A stretch of DNA of 28,020 nt from Azolla pinnata (GCA_037176905.1 JBBBWG010005413.1:1-28020), one strand, 5' to 3'. Numbered from the stretch's first letter, positions 1 through 9,593 are shown. Made by a program: numbers and translations. Notes: generated by a model not told the origin, from the letters alone.

Positions 1-407
1 TTGGCGATCGACAAAACAAACATTCGCTGCAACATCTTCAAATCATGCTAAAATCCTAGCATTACATGAAGCAGGTCAAGAATGCCTATGGCTACGTTGT
101 CTAATTGGGCATATTGAAAGTTTTTGTGGTTTTATTGGCCCTTCATTACTAACAATTATCTATGAAGATAACTATGCTTGCATTAATCAGTTCAAGAAGG
201 ACTTTATTAAAGGTAATCAAGAAATCAAACATATTTTTCCCAAGTTTTTTCTTTACTCGTGGATTCAATGATAATTGTATCAACATTCAATCTATTGCAT
301 CAAGCAAGAACTTGATGGATACTTTTACAAAAAGCTTACTTGCATCAAAACATTGGATGAACATTTCTTCTCTTAGACTCCAAAGCTTATCAAAGCTAAT
401 GAACTAA
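1..407 (+). pseudogene. Ty1/copia pol relic: RNase H C-terminus
   Basis: This is the 3' end of a plant Ty1/copia polyprotein gene that enters from outside the window. Reading from base 11, the frame shows the RNase H landmarks ATSSNHAKI, HEAGQECLWLR and IIYEDNYACINQ, then KGN..IKHIFPKFF. These match the usual copia order ATSSNHAE, EAG(R)ECVWLR, YEDNAACI, KHI.PKFF. At the T-run around 243-252 the frame shifts by one. The expected FFTRGF and NLMDTFTKSLLASKHW segment (the copia ADIFTKALP region) continues in the frame that ends at the TAA at 405-407. The frameshift makes it a pseudogene. It lies directly before a polypurine tract and LTR, as expected for the 3' end of pol. The family call is firm; the lineage within copia is not resolved. 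Confidence 0.88.
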
Positions 408-422
408 AACAATGATCACGAG

Positions 423-433
423 ATGAAGGGGAG
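423..433 (+). other. Polypurine tract of the copia element
   Basis: The purine run ATGAAGGGGAG lies immediately before the LTR 5' end (TGTTATAAAC). This is the position where plus-strand DNA synthesis is primed in LTR retrotransposons. Confidence 0.8.
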
Positions 434-747
434 TGTTATAAACTCATGCATGTAATGAGTCATAGTAGAATCTAATTCATGACTAGATGTCATGTTATAC
501 ACAACTTAGACTTGAGCATCAATTAACAAGCTATTGTGTAAATAGCATGTATGCATCCCATCATCTATTTGGTGGGTTATATACTCATGGACCTTGATTA
601 ATTTGGACTGTACACAACAGCCTACCCTATGAGCTCTATATTGAGATTATATTCATATGCTAATTAGTGGTCTTGATTAATATTTAATCTCTCTTTAATC
701 TTACTTTGATATTGTTTCATGATCTATAATCAATCTATTTCATAACA
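434..747 (+). mobile_element. 3' LTR of a Ty1/copia element (314 bp)
   Basis: The segment begins TGTTAT just after the polypurine tract and ends ATAACA, a perfect 6-bp terminal inverted repeat with the TG...CA ends of LTRs. A weak TATA-like TTATATACTC lies near 578. It sits directly downstream of the RNase H relic in the same orientation, so it is read as the 3' LTR. The expected 5-bp target duplication after it would be GATTC; its partner lies outside the window. Confidence 0.8.
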
Positions 748-1049
748 GATTCTTTAATCACAAACACCTTATGAATGGGAGTCAATGTGTAGCAATAGAA
801 GAAATCCAATACAAGTTGATCAAATATCCAGATTTATTAAACTTGTACATGTTTCCATGCTTTGACCATGTAGCACTTGAATATGTGAACGAGGACTTGG
901 CTTCCAAAAAGATGCTAAACGTGTAGAAAGGAGTTCGACTTTTGGGACCACAAGAAATTTTTGTGTTGGACTTTGGTTATGGTAGGCAGACGATTTTTAA
1001 CGCAATGTTACCACTGTCAATCTAAACATGCGACTTGTACACAATACTA
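748..1049. other. AT-rich spacer, no gene seen
   Basis: Unique-looking AT-rich DNA between the LTR and the minisatellite. No coding signal, splice model or RNA gene was recognised. Confidence 0.5.
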
Positions 1050-1900
1050 TCCTCATCAATAAGAACAGACGATTTGTACCTTTCGATCGAATAAACTTTT
1101 TGTGTAGAATATCACATCAAACTTTTGGATGTCTATACACAATATTATCATGATCAATAAGAGCAGATAGATTGTCCACAATAACATGTCAAATTTTCCA
1201 ATAAGAATCGACGATCTATGCATAATAGTATCATTATCAAATAGGAATAAGCAGGTTGTGCATAGCATCACACCAAAATTCTGATAAGAACTGAAGATTT
1301 GTTTGCCACTATCAATAAGAACAGACAAAATTATGCACAACACCATAGCAAAATGCCGATAAGGACAGACAGATCAATAACATATCAAAATTCCAATAAG
1401 AGCCAAGGATTTGTGCACAGTATATGATTGTTAATATCAATATTAAGCCTAGACAAATGATGCACAATAGCACATCGAATTCCAATAACAACCGAGGATC
1501 AGGGCACAATATTGTATTGTCACCAATAATAACAGGCGGATGGTGCGGAGCAACAAGTCACAATTCCAGTAAGAGCCCACTATTCGAGCACAATCTTATG
1601 TCATTATTAATCAGAAACACGCAGATCGGGGCACGACATTCGATAAAGGATTCCAACAAGAACCGGCGATTTTCGCGCAGAATTATATCACTACCAATAA
1701 GAACCGACGATTTTCGCGCAAAGTTATATCATTGCCAGTAAGAACCGGCGATTTTGTGCACAATATATGTTGTATCGTCACCGATAAGAACAAGCGGATC
1801 GGATCGTGCGCAGCGAACGACAGATCGGAATTCCGATAAGAACCCGGCGATCCGTGCGCAACGGCGTCGCGATCATCGATAAGAAACATGTGGATCGTGC
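1050..1900. repeat. Degenerate 41-50 bp minisatellite upstream of the P450
   Basis: The core motif resembles CCAATAAGAACCGACGATTTT followed by a CGCGCA or GTGCACA block and a TTATATCA-like spacer. It recurs throughout. The best-preserved unit starts are 1653, 1694 and 1735 (41-bp steps), then 1781 (46 bp). Distal units (1050-1500) are AT-richer and carry TG/CA where proximal units carry CG. ORFs across the block on either strand are products of the repeat and match no family. The array ends about 200 bp before the P450 start codon, so part of it may lie in the promoter. Confidence 0.8.
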
Positions 1901-2124
1901 GCGAGATTCCCGTCTGAGATTCCAGATGAAAGCTGCCCAAAAACTGTGCACAAAAATACATCAATCATCACATGTCAATGAGAACAGGAGAAAAAACTGT
2001 GAAACACAAACTTAGTCAAAATTGGAAGACTTTTCCTTCTTCTTTTCTTGCAGTTCACTCTTTTGGTAGAAGTAAATAGTTCTGAACTGTGCACAAAACA
2101 GAGGAGAAGCTGCAGGAACTGGCG

Positions 2125-2187
2125 ATGGCGATGGCGAGCTTCGGATCCTCTGAGATGGAGATGGCGATGGCGAGCTTCGGATCTTCT
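2125..2187 (+). repeat. 36-bp tandem duplication across the P450 start codon
   Basis: The block starting ATGGCGATGGCGAGCTTCGG at 2125 is repeated at 2161 with one mismatch over 27 bp (GGATCC versus GGATCT). The protein therefore begins with MAMASFGSS twice and offers ATGs at 2125, 2131, 2161 and 2167. The reading frame is preserved, and the extra residues precede the membrane anchor. Confidence 0.9.
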
Positions 2188-5100
2188 GCGATCGTCTCCA
2201 TCTCCACAGCACTGCTCCTCGTCTTGGGTCTCCCCTTCCTCCTCTCCCTGCTCCGCTCCCAGCTCCTCCGCCCTTGGTTCGCCCACAAAGCCTTCGTCCG
2301 CCAAGGCTTCCATGTCCTCCCCTACGCTCCCATCACCGGCGACCTCCTCGAGCTGAAGCGCATGGAAAGGGCCGCCCAGAGCTCCCCCATGCCGTCGCCT
2401 TCTCGCCATCACCATCTCCTCTTCCAGTACCTCTTCCCTTTCTTCCACAAGCACCTGTCGGCGGCATCTCACCCTGGAGGTAAGGCACATCCTTCGCTGC
2501 TGTGATCGTGTCGTCGCACTCTCGTTTCTCGAAGAAACATCGCCTTGCAGGGACTGGAAAGACAAAGGAAAACGGAAGGCGACGATAGGGATGGATCATG
2601 GCCTTGTGTGTGGGCATTCCCATTCATCATTACGATGCTGCGTTTTTGTGCCGTGATCTCCGTGTGGTGATAGCACGCTTCGTCCTGAAGAGCATGCTTT
2701 TCTGAGAGGAATTGCTTCCGTCTTTTCGGATCCCTGTGCAGTTGATGCCGATGCCCCGTTTGTGCTCTGGTGGGGCAATACGCCCATGGTGGCAATAACT
2801 CATCCGGAAGATGCAAAGTGCGTCATGACGGCAGATGTGAAGCATTTCAAGGTAGTGGAAGCTTTCAGGAAGCCTTTCCTTCCCTTGTTGGGGAACGGTC
2901 TCCTCCTTGCCGAGGAAGAAACATGGCAGCACCACCGCGCGATCATGAAGCCGGCTTTCTTCGCAGAGAGACTCAAAGTAAATCGAAACTCTGCACTCTC
3001 CCAAAGCCTCGAATCTGCATGCTTTTCTTGATGATTTCTACGCGCTTTTGTGCTTGGGGCTTTTGTTTCGCAGAAAACAAGAAAAAGAAGAAAGTGGCTC
3101 TGTTGTCCTACCTATGTCTCTAGGGGTTTTTGTTCAAGAAAAAGATGGAATGGTTAGATCTCAGAGGTTGGTTCTACAATGGACCTTTAGACCAGATGTT
3201 CCTCGCCCCCATCTGCCTAGCATTTGGTAGTTGAAGGATCACACCAAAAACATATCACGGAACTTGCATTCCATAGACAGCCTGTCTGCTTAGACCCTCT
3301 GTTGCAATCGTAGCTTTCTAGTGGCACTAAAAAGGAGGAACAGGGAGTCGATTACTTCGATGTCAAGAGGGTTGAACCATCATGTCTCGGACGTGTTTTT
3401 TCACCATGGAGAATGCTCGATCAGATGTGATCGTGTTGTTTCTAATTCCTGCTTTTGGCGCTTCAATGTCACAGGAAATGATCGTTCACATGACGACAAG
3501 TACGATGGAAATGATCGACGACTGGAAGAAACAGGTGATAGAGCAAGGTTCCCCTCTGGAGATGGATGTAGCAAAGCCCATCAAAGCTACGTTTTCAGAT
3601 ATTTTGTCTCGCTCTTTCTTCGGCCCGAGCCATCGTCAAGGGAAGGAGGTATTCGACATGCAAGTCGAACTGCTTGGGATCCTTGCAAAGCTTCGCGTGC
3701 AAAACACGATAATTCCCGGATACAGGTATATATATGTGCGTATATAAAGCACAGCCTGTAATGGCTTCTTTTTGCTAATTTCAATGGCTTCCTACAGCTA
3801 GAGGAATCACATGCAAATGCTCTCTTTCACCGTGACCATACATTCCAAGTAATGAGGCGTTTAAAGACATTTTTGTGTGTATAGAAAACTGCTTGCCACA
3901 TTTTCAATTAGTAAACTTGACCCACCAGAGGTGGAATGGCTCTCCCTCAGTATGCATGTGGGTATAGTGCATGGACACAAGAAGGTATACAGAAATATCT
4001 TCGATTCAATGCACATGGACCAGGAACTGTTTTGAAATTCAGAATATTTGGTAGCATGTATACATGTATATAGATTTCCTTTCCTCTTGATCGATGATCG
4101 ATTTCCCTTGACACCATACGATATATCGCATCGGTTGCCGTTGGCCCATTGCTTACTTTTCGGTTGGATTGGATGTTAACCAGTGGGAAAAATGTATTCT
4201 TTAGGTTCATTCCCACGAGGCTGAACTTTAGGCGTGCAGATCTCCAGAAGAGGATACATCGTCAACTACATGCGATGGTAGAGTCACGGCGCAAGAGAAT
4301 ACAGAGCGAGGGCGGTGCGGATGGATCCGATCTTCTAGGATTGATCCTCAGAGATGAAAGCAACAGCGATAAAAATGGTCCCAAGTTTACTACCCAAGAA
4401 ATTATTGATGAATGCAAGACTTTCTTCTTTGCTGGTCATGAAACAACGGCGAACCTACTGGCGTGGACAATCATGCTACTATCAACGCATCAAGAATGGC
4501 AAGAGAGAGCTAGAAAAGAGGTGTTGGAAGTATATGGCAATGGAGAAGATCCAGAATCGTATGCAAATTTGAGCAGATTGAAAGTTGTAAGCTTCCCCCT
4601 CCCCCCATTTTTCCTTTTCTTCTCTCCTCTTAATTTCACTCCAGAGTTGTGTTTATTTTGTATTCGAGCAGATTGAAAGGTGTAAGGTCTCCCCCACCCA
4701 CCCCAAAATTTTTCCGGTTTTTTTATGTCTGTCCTCTTAATTTCAGTCTACAGCATGTTTATTGTGTTTGACCAGATTGAAAGTCGTAAGATACTCCCCC
4801 CCACCCCTTTATTTTCCTGGTTTTGTTTTTCTCTCTTCTCTTGATTTCAGTCTAGAGTAGTAAGTAGTGTGTGTTGTAGTTGAGCCCCATTATTTTCTGG
4901 TTCTTTTTTTTCTTCCCTTCATTTCACTCTACAGTAGTGAGTATTGCATTTGAGCAGATTGGAAGTTGTAAGGTTTCCCCATGCTGGTGTGTTTTCATGA
5001 CTGAGGCAAAGCATACTCATAATGAAGAGGGAATCCCCCCCCCCCCAAAAAAAAAAAAACTGCATATACACATTACTACAACACATGTTACGACGATAAG

Positions 5101-5686
5101 AATCATGGCAGTGTCGAGATTCATGGAAAGCTACACTATTGTGGAACATGGAAAGAAGACCAAGTAGTGCGTATTGTGTGTGGGTGTGGGTAGGTTTACT
5201 TGGTAGAACAAGCAAAAAGAAAATGTAATGTAATGTATTCTCTGGCAGGTGAGCATGGTGCTGAATGAGACATTAAGGTTGTATACTCCAACGCCGGAGT
5301 TCGGGCGGCGCATAATGAAGCCGAGCAAGAAGGGGTTCCAGCTGGGGTCTCGGACATTGCCCCCGGGCACTGCGATTGTGGTGGAGAGCCTGTACATCCA
5401 CAGGAGGAAGGACATTTGGGGAGATGATGCCGATGAATTCAAACCCGAGCGATTCTCCGATGGTGTTGCCAATGCTTGTCGTCATCCGTATGGTTTCATA
5501 CCGTTTGGGATCGGGCCCCGCAACTGCATCGGCCAACACTTTGCGATGCTCGAGGCCAGGGTCATGCTCGCCCTCATCCTTCGACATTTTCGGTTCTGCA
5601 TCTCACCAAACTACAGACATGCTCCGTTCAGCACCATCACGCTACAGCCGAGGTTCGGCATCCAAGTCATGCTAGAACCCATCTGA
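2125..5686 (+). CDS. Cytochrome P450, CYP72 clan (five exons)
   Basis: Predicted membrane-anchored monooxygenase using NADPH-P450 reductase at the ER. Exons: 2125-2479, 2742-2977, 3475-3725, 4205-4586, 5249-5686; they sum to 1662 nt (553 aa) and all introns are GT-AG. A hydrophobic anchor spans about residues 21-44. The I-helix oxygen-binding motif AGHETT is at 357-362, the ExxR motif ETLR at 415-418, PERF at 474-477, and the heme loop FGIGPRNCIG at 494-503 with Cys501 as heme ligand. The C-terminal HAP...TLQP.FG pattern and the long ~550-aa length point to the CYP72 clan, which includes the CYP709, 714, 734 and 735 families acting on hormones and terpenoids. Family and substrate cannot be set by eye. 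All catalytic motifs are intact. An in-frame ATG at 2089 would add 12 residues; 2125 is preferred because it opens the duplicated MAMASFGSS block. Intron 4 and the 3' end are made of duplicated gene segments. Confidence 0.95.
4571..4975 (+). repeat. Tandem repeat in P450 intron 4 copying the exon-4 splice donor
   Basis: The unit begins with the last bases of exon 4 plus the donor, GAGCAGATTGAAAGTTGTAAG (split here as GAGCAGATTG then AAAGTTGTAAG), followed by a C-rich tract, a T-rich tract and TTAATTTCAGTCTACAG-like sequence. Copies start at 4571 (the real junction), 4666, 4770, 4882 (missing the donor part) and 4952, about 70-112 bp apart. Copies 2, 3 and 5 retain GTGTAAG, GTCGTAAG and GTTGTAAG. 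The intron (4587-5248) therefore carries up to three decoy donors. Confidence 0.88.
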
Positions 5687-6520
5687 CTTACTGACATATG
5701 AAATCGGTGATGGTGGCTTTCGACTGATCAATTTTATTGTACCAAAACTGCCTCGTCCTGGTATGTATTTCTTCTATTTTGTACATTGTACATAAATCGG
5801 CGATGCCGGCTTTCAATTGATGGATTGTTGTAACAAAACCACCTATTAGTGGTATGTATTTCTTGCGCCGAGCATCTGATTGCATGCTTGTCTCAGGCTG
5901 CTGCCATGACTGGAGCAGCGAAATTATTGTCAAAAAGAGATTTGATCAATGATTGAACTGTTCTGACATTGTGAGCTATGTATGTTGTTTAAGGATTTAT
6001 TTACAAAGACTGTTCTGGACATTGTAAGTGGCTGAGGTTCAGGTCCAAGTCATGCTAGAACCCATCTGACTGGCGGACATATGGTGATGGCGGCTTTCGA
6101 CTGATGGATTGTTGTCACAAAAACACCTCTTCGTGGTATGCATTTCTTCTATGTTCAACATTGTACATAATCGGTGATGGCAGTTTTCGACCGATGGACT
6201 GTTGTAACAAAACCACCTCTTTGTGGTATGTATTTCTTATGTTTGCGATCATGGCTTTCGATTGATGGATTATTGTCACAAAACCACCTCTTCATGGCAT
6301 GTATTTCTTCTACGATTTTACATCGTACATAAGACCCTTGCTTGCGCCGAGCATCTAATCGCATGCTCGTCTCGGGCTGCTAAGTAATGTGCCATGACTG
6401 CAGTGGCGAAATTATTGTCAAAAAGGGATTTGATTGACTGTTGGTCTGTTATGACTTTGTAAGCTATGTGGGTGTTGTTTTAAGATTTATTTACAAAGAC
6501 TGTTCTGACATTGTAAGCTA
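5651..6520 (+). repeat. Tandem duplication of the P450 stop codon and 3' region
   Basis: The last 36 bases of the P450 coding exon with its TGA (from 5651) reappear at 6034-6070 with a few changes (GAGGTTCAGGTCCAAGTCATG...). They are followed by the same 3' sequence: CGGTGATGG.GGCTTTCGACTGATG, GCCGAGCATCT, GCGAAATTATTGTCAAAAAG and GATTTATTTACAAAGACTGTTCTG. The first copy is about 383 bp and the second about 490 bp. The second copy is not coding. It is probably retained in the 3' UTR or lies just past the polyadenylation site. Confidence 0.88.
5704..6335 (+). repeat. ~75-93 bp subrepeats in the P450 3' region
   Basis: Five units of the pattern CGGTGATGGCGGCTTTCGAC, then TGATGGATTGTTGTCACAAA, ACCACCTCTTCGTGGTATG and TATTTCTTCTATTTTGTACATTGTACATAA. 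They begin near 5704, 5797, 6080, 6171 and 6245. Two lie in the first copy of the larger duplication and three in the second, so unit number changed after or during that duplication. Short - strand ORFs here are reverse readings of the repeat. Confidence 0.8.
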
Positions 6521-7560
6521 TCATCTTGAGCTGCTGCTAATCAGTTGCAAAGACTGTTCTGGGCATTGTAAGTCTATGTATGTGCTCATCTTGAGCCGCT
6601 GATTATTATGGATATGCTGCTAAGACTGTTCAAACATGGCGCTTGCTAGATTTCATCGCATGAATTAAGGATTAACCTTTAGAACCGATGGACTTTTCCA
6701 CCTACTGATACATCCAAAGCTCCACAGGTGAACCTGATGAATCGTGGTCGTCGAGCATGTCAAGGCATTTTCGACCCCATCTCAGATTGCTGCTCGTCGT
6801 AATTCCTTGGAAGATGGCAAGCTTATGAATCGTTACAGCATGTAGAGCTCTGCATTCAAGCAAGTAGACACAAGCATCGAAACCGATTCCCCTTGCCGAT
6901 GGTTTTTGAAAAGTGCTGGGAAAGGTTGGCAACCAGAAGACAGTGTCATCGTGGTTGTGAAGGACATCCCATCAAAAACTTATGTTCGATACTTTTAGCG
7001 CTTGACGAAGGAAGTACACGTGAGAGAGACAGAAAGAGAGAGAGAATGCGAAATTCATCACGGAAAATTGTTCATTGTTCATTGTAGGGACGAGTCACGC
7101 TAAATGTCCCTACTGCAGGCTTGGCTCCTAGTTGTTGTGGAGATCGCTCAGGTTGGCAATTGTCGAGCACAATACGGACTTGTTGGGTTCTGATCTCAGG
7201 TCGCTACTGGCAACGAGAATTCGCAGACGAGCGAGGTGGCCGAGAAAAGCGAGGCCTGGCAATTTTCAATCGGGCTCCGCACATGGGATCCTGAGCTGTC
7301 CATTCGGAGGCATGTCTAGAGATGTATGTATATTTTATATATGTATGGATTAGAAGTAACTACTCCCAAGTTGATAACATTTGCTGGACCTCTGATAATC
7401 CCCACTTCAGGACGATTGTTTATAAATCGGACGATGTTTTATTACCTGAGCCATAAAAGAAGGAACTCGAACATGGACTGATGGAATGCATGCTCGGCTT
7501 TGACAACTGGGGCTGTGTCGCGATATGTTTGAAATGTTGGATGGGAGTGACTTGAGAATA
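6521..7560. other. Intergenic stretch, no gene seen
   Basis: More echoes of the ACTGTTCTG.CATTGTAAG element occur up to about 6600. After that the sequence is unremarkable. It has short ORFs on both strands (under 80 codons) with no recognised domain, a purine-rich GAGAGAGA tract near 7025-7045, and an AT stretch near 7328-7345. Confidence 0.4.
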
Positions 7561-7578
7561 AGCCCTTGCGAAGTGGGC

Positions 7579-7587
7579 TATATAAAC
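7579..7587 (+). promoter_or_regulatory. TATA box of the PGG-like gene
   Basis: TATATAAAC lies in GC-rich context (GGGC before, TCGGGGG after), about 190 bp before the first downstream ATG (7767). A TGGGCC motif follows at 7595-7600. The first ATG after this box is the one that opens the long ORF. Confidence 0.55.
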
Positions 7588-7742
7588 TCGGGGGTGGGCC
7601 ATCATCAGGAGCCATAATTGCCCCCATCTGTCATTAACCGCACTAATCGCGCCCAACGTCGCCGCCGCTAATCGCGTCACCTTCTTTCTTCGGCGGTGTC
7701 TGCTAGCTAGGAGTGAGTGAGTCAGGGAGCGAGGCAATTCAG

Positions 7743-7911
7743 GTAGTTAAGTTAGTTAAGCTAGCTATGCTAGTTAAGCTAGTTAAGGCAGTTAAGCTAG
7801 TTAAGCCAGTTAAGCTAGTTAAGCTAGTTAAGGCAGTTAAGCTAGTTAAACCAATTAAGCTAGTTAAGCTAGTTAAGTTAGTTAAGTTAGTTAAGTTAGT
7901 TAAGTTAGTTG
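7743..7911 (+). repeat. 9-bp minisatellite (GTTAAGCTA)n, in frame
   Basis: About 18 consecutive 9-bp units GTTAAG plus a variable triplet (CTA, TTA, GCA, CCA). A 45-bp higher-order block (CTA, GCA, CTA, CCA, CTA as third triplets) occurs twice from about 7773, and the last units are homogeneous GTTAAGTTA. Nearly all variation falls in one codon position of the unit, so the frame stays open. From the ATG at 7767 it reads as (Val-Lys-Leu/Ala/Pro)n. Confidence 0.9.
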
Positions 7912-8840
7912 GTTTGGGATATTCCTCCAGCTTCATGACAGGTGATGTGAGTAGCATCTACGGCGGCGTCTTCCTGAGCTTAGCAGCCCTGACGTACGTG
8001 GGCTACCTCCAGCCTCCCAAAGGCTTCTCTGCAGCTTCCACCTCTGCCATGGGTTCAGATTCCTCGGGGGTGTTCGACGGCTCGTTCGCTGTGCTGCTAT
8101 TCTTCTGTTGCAACTCGGCTTCCTTCTACCTGTCGGCGGTGGGGATAATCCTGTACGTGGAGCTCGCTTGCAGCAGGTCGAGAAGCACCACAGCCGGCGA
8201 AATATCGAAGAAGAAGACGAAGAAGAAGAAGATGAAGAATAAGAAGAAGAAGCAGGAGATGAAGAAGAAGAAACAAAAGGAGATGGAGGAGGAAGAAGAA
8301 GATTCAGAAGAAGAAGAAGAAGAAGAAGAAGAAGGGCATGCAGAGGATGATGATGAGCAGTACCGAAGGGTGGCGGAGAGGGCGATGGGGTTGCTATGGA
8401 GGATGAGCATGGCTTGCATGTTGTTAGGGTTTGCATGTGCAGGGATCGCGGCCGCGCCCCGCCTCTCGGTGCTATTGCTCTTGCTCGCGCTCTCGGTGCT
8501 CGGGACCTTGTTTGTGCTGGGGGCAACTGCCGCAGCTTGTAGCTGGCGCCCAATGATTCACGCCAAGCAACTCCAAAAAGAAGAAGAAGAAGAAACTAGA
8601 ACATGTCCCCGTTTCGTCGCTCCCAGCTGCTCCTTGTCTGATACTGATCAGAGCTCAGTTGACGCGCAGCAGCACCTGCCTCGAGCTTGCCCGATCCCAG
8701 ATTGTAGTAGTTGTCGCGGCAGTAGTTCTAGCGATGGTTGTCATGATGTGGCATTTGTCAGATTCCCGCTACCTGGCGCCCAACATTGTGGCCCCAGGCT
8801 TCCGGTGCAATGCGTCCCAGGCTTTTCTGCTGGAAGCTGA
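7767..8840 (+). CDS. PGG-domain-like multi-pass membrane protein
   Basis: Single open frame of 357 codons from ATG 7767, or 301 from the in-frame ATG at 7935. A first hydrophobic segment, GVFLSLAALTYVGYLQPPKGF, is cut here as GVFLSLAALTYVGYLQ plus PPKGF. About 25 residues later comes FFCCNSASFYLSAVGIIL. This spacing and the PPKGF/N.ASF.LS pattern resemble the PGG domain of plant ankyrin-membrane proteins (ACD6 group), but no ankyrin repeats are seen upstream. A Lys-rich block followed by a Glu-rich block (AAG/GAA microsatellite, 8206-8333) precedes two more hydrophobic stretches (MACMLLGFACAGIAA and LSVLLLLLALSVLGTLF). The C-terminal ~75 residues look unlike protein. In another frame (8659-8955) a further membrane-like segment, VVVVAAVVLAMVVMMW, appears. 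A late frameshift or an unseen intron is therefore possible. Function unknown. Confidence 0.55.
   Translation: MLVKLVKAVKLVKPVKLVKLVKAVKLVKPIKLVKLVKLVKLVKLVKLVGLGYSSSFMTGDVSSIYGGVFLSLAALTYVGYLQPPKGFSAASTSAMGSDSSGVFDGSFAVLLFFCCNSASFYLSAVGIILYVELACSRSRSTTAGEISKKKTKKKKMKNKKKKQEMKKKKQKEMEEEEEDSEEEEEEEEEGHAEDDDEQYRRVAERAMGLLWRMSMACMLLGFACAGIAAAPRLSVLLLLLALSVLGTLFVLGATAAACSWRPMIHAKQLQKEEEEETRTCPRFVAPSCSLSDTDQSSVDAQQHLPRACPIPDCSSCRGSSSSDGCHDVAFVRFPLPGAQHCGPRLPVQCVPGFSAGS
8206..8333 (+). repeat. AAG/GAA microsatellite encoding Lys and Glu blocks
   Basis: A purine-only trinucleotide tract within the PGG-like ORF. The first half reads mainly Lys and the second half mainly Glu, giving a charge-segregated cytosolic loop between the second and third hydrophobic segments. 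A second short GAAGAAGAA run lies near 8577-8597. Confidence 0.85.
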
Positions 8841-9593
8841 TGCGGTCCCGATACCCAACTCGAGCGCACCGTCCGTCAGGATGAGACGAACCTCGGTGGC
8901 ATGCAAGCCCAAATGTACCGGCAGCTTACCCATGTCGGCGCTCCCCGTGCTGTAGCTCTATTGGTCCAGAGCTTAGCTTGCTAGCTTAGCGCCGATCGAG
9001 AGTCGCGCCTTTGAGCCGTAAATATAATAAATCAACAATATACCGAAGGAATTGTTTAGATCCCTGGCAATCGATCGATCGATCGATCGATCGATCAATG
9101 CTATGGTAGCGCCTACCATACCCCCCTGTAGTTTCTTTCTACATACCCTCAGCTGGAGAGAATTCATGGCACCTGCTGAATTCCTTGCATGCACCTCCAG
9201 ATGACCCCCCGTTTCTGTGACGGGGTTACTATAGAAATAAAGGTGGCTTCCATGTCCATAAAAGCGCTGGAGAGTGTCCCCACAATAGATTGGGTTGTAT
9301 CACATGGGGGATTAGTCTGGCACGTACTACGGTTTCTCGGCATGTGCTGGATTGCAAGTATGAGGCGGATCCTTAACAAGCGTACGTGGTTCTTCATGGT
9401 TCTCGCACCCATTTCTGGGCTCCGGCATGATTGTTCATACGCATGAGCATACGACAAGCGTACGTTCCGAGACCCTGATACCAGGGCTTCTCTTCTGGTG
9501 TGCCCATCTTTTGTTCACCAGCACACAAGCTAGTCCGAATCGAATCGGTCCGGCATCCGTGTCTTGTACATCGGGACGCGCTGGAAGAACGAC
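8841..9593. other. Intergenic stretch with a (GATC)n microsatellite
   Basis: Contains a (CGAT)n run at 9071-9096 with minor flanking echoes. An 85-codon ORF at 9189-9446 and its antisense partner match no family I know. Nothing else supportable was seen. Confidence 0.5.

Noticed and set aside
2089..2124. In-frame upstream ATG for the P450
   Set aside because: It would add 12 polar residues before the duplicated MAMASFGSS block and the membrane anchor. It is possible, but less likely than 2125; not excluded.
1975..2565. 196-codon - strand ORF
   Set aside because: Antisense of P450 exon 1 and crosses its donor; charged low-complexity composition with no domain.
7933..8553. 206-codon - strand ORF rich in Ser and Leu
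   Set aside because: Antisense of the PGG-like ORF; its Ser/Leu runs are the reverse reading of the AAG/GAA tract.
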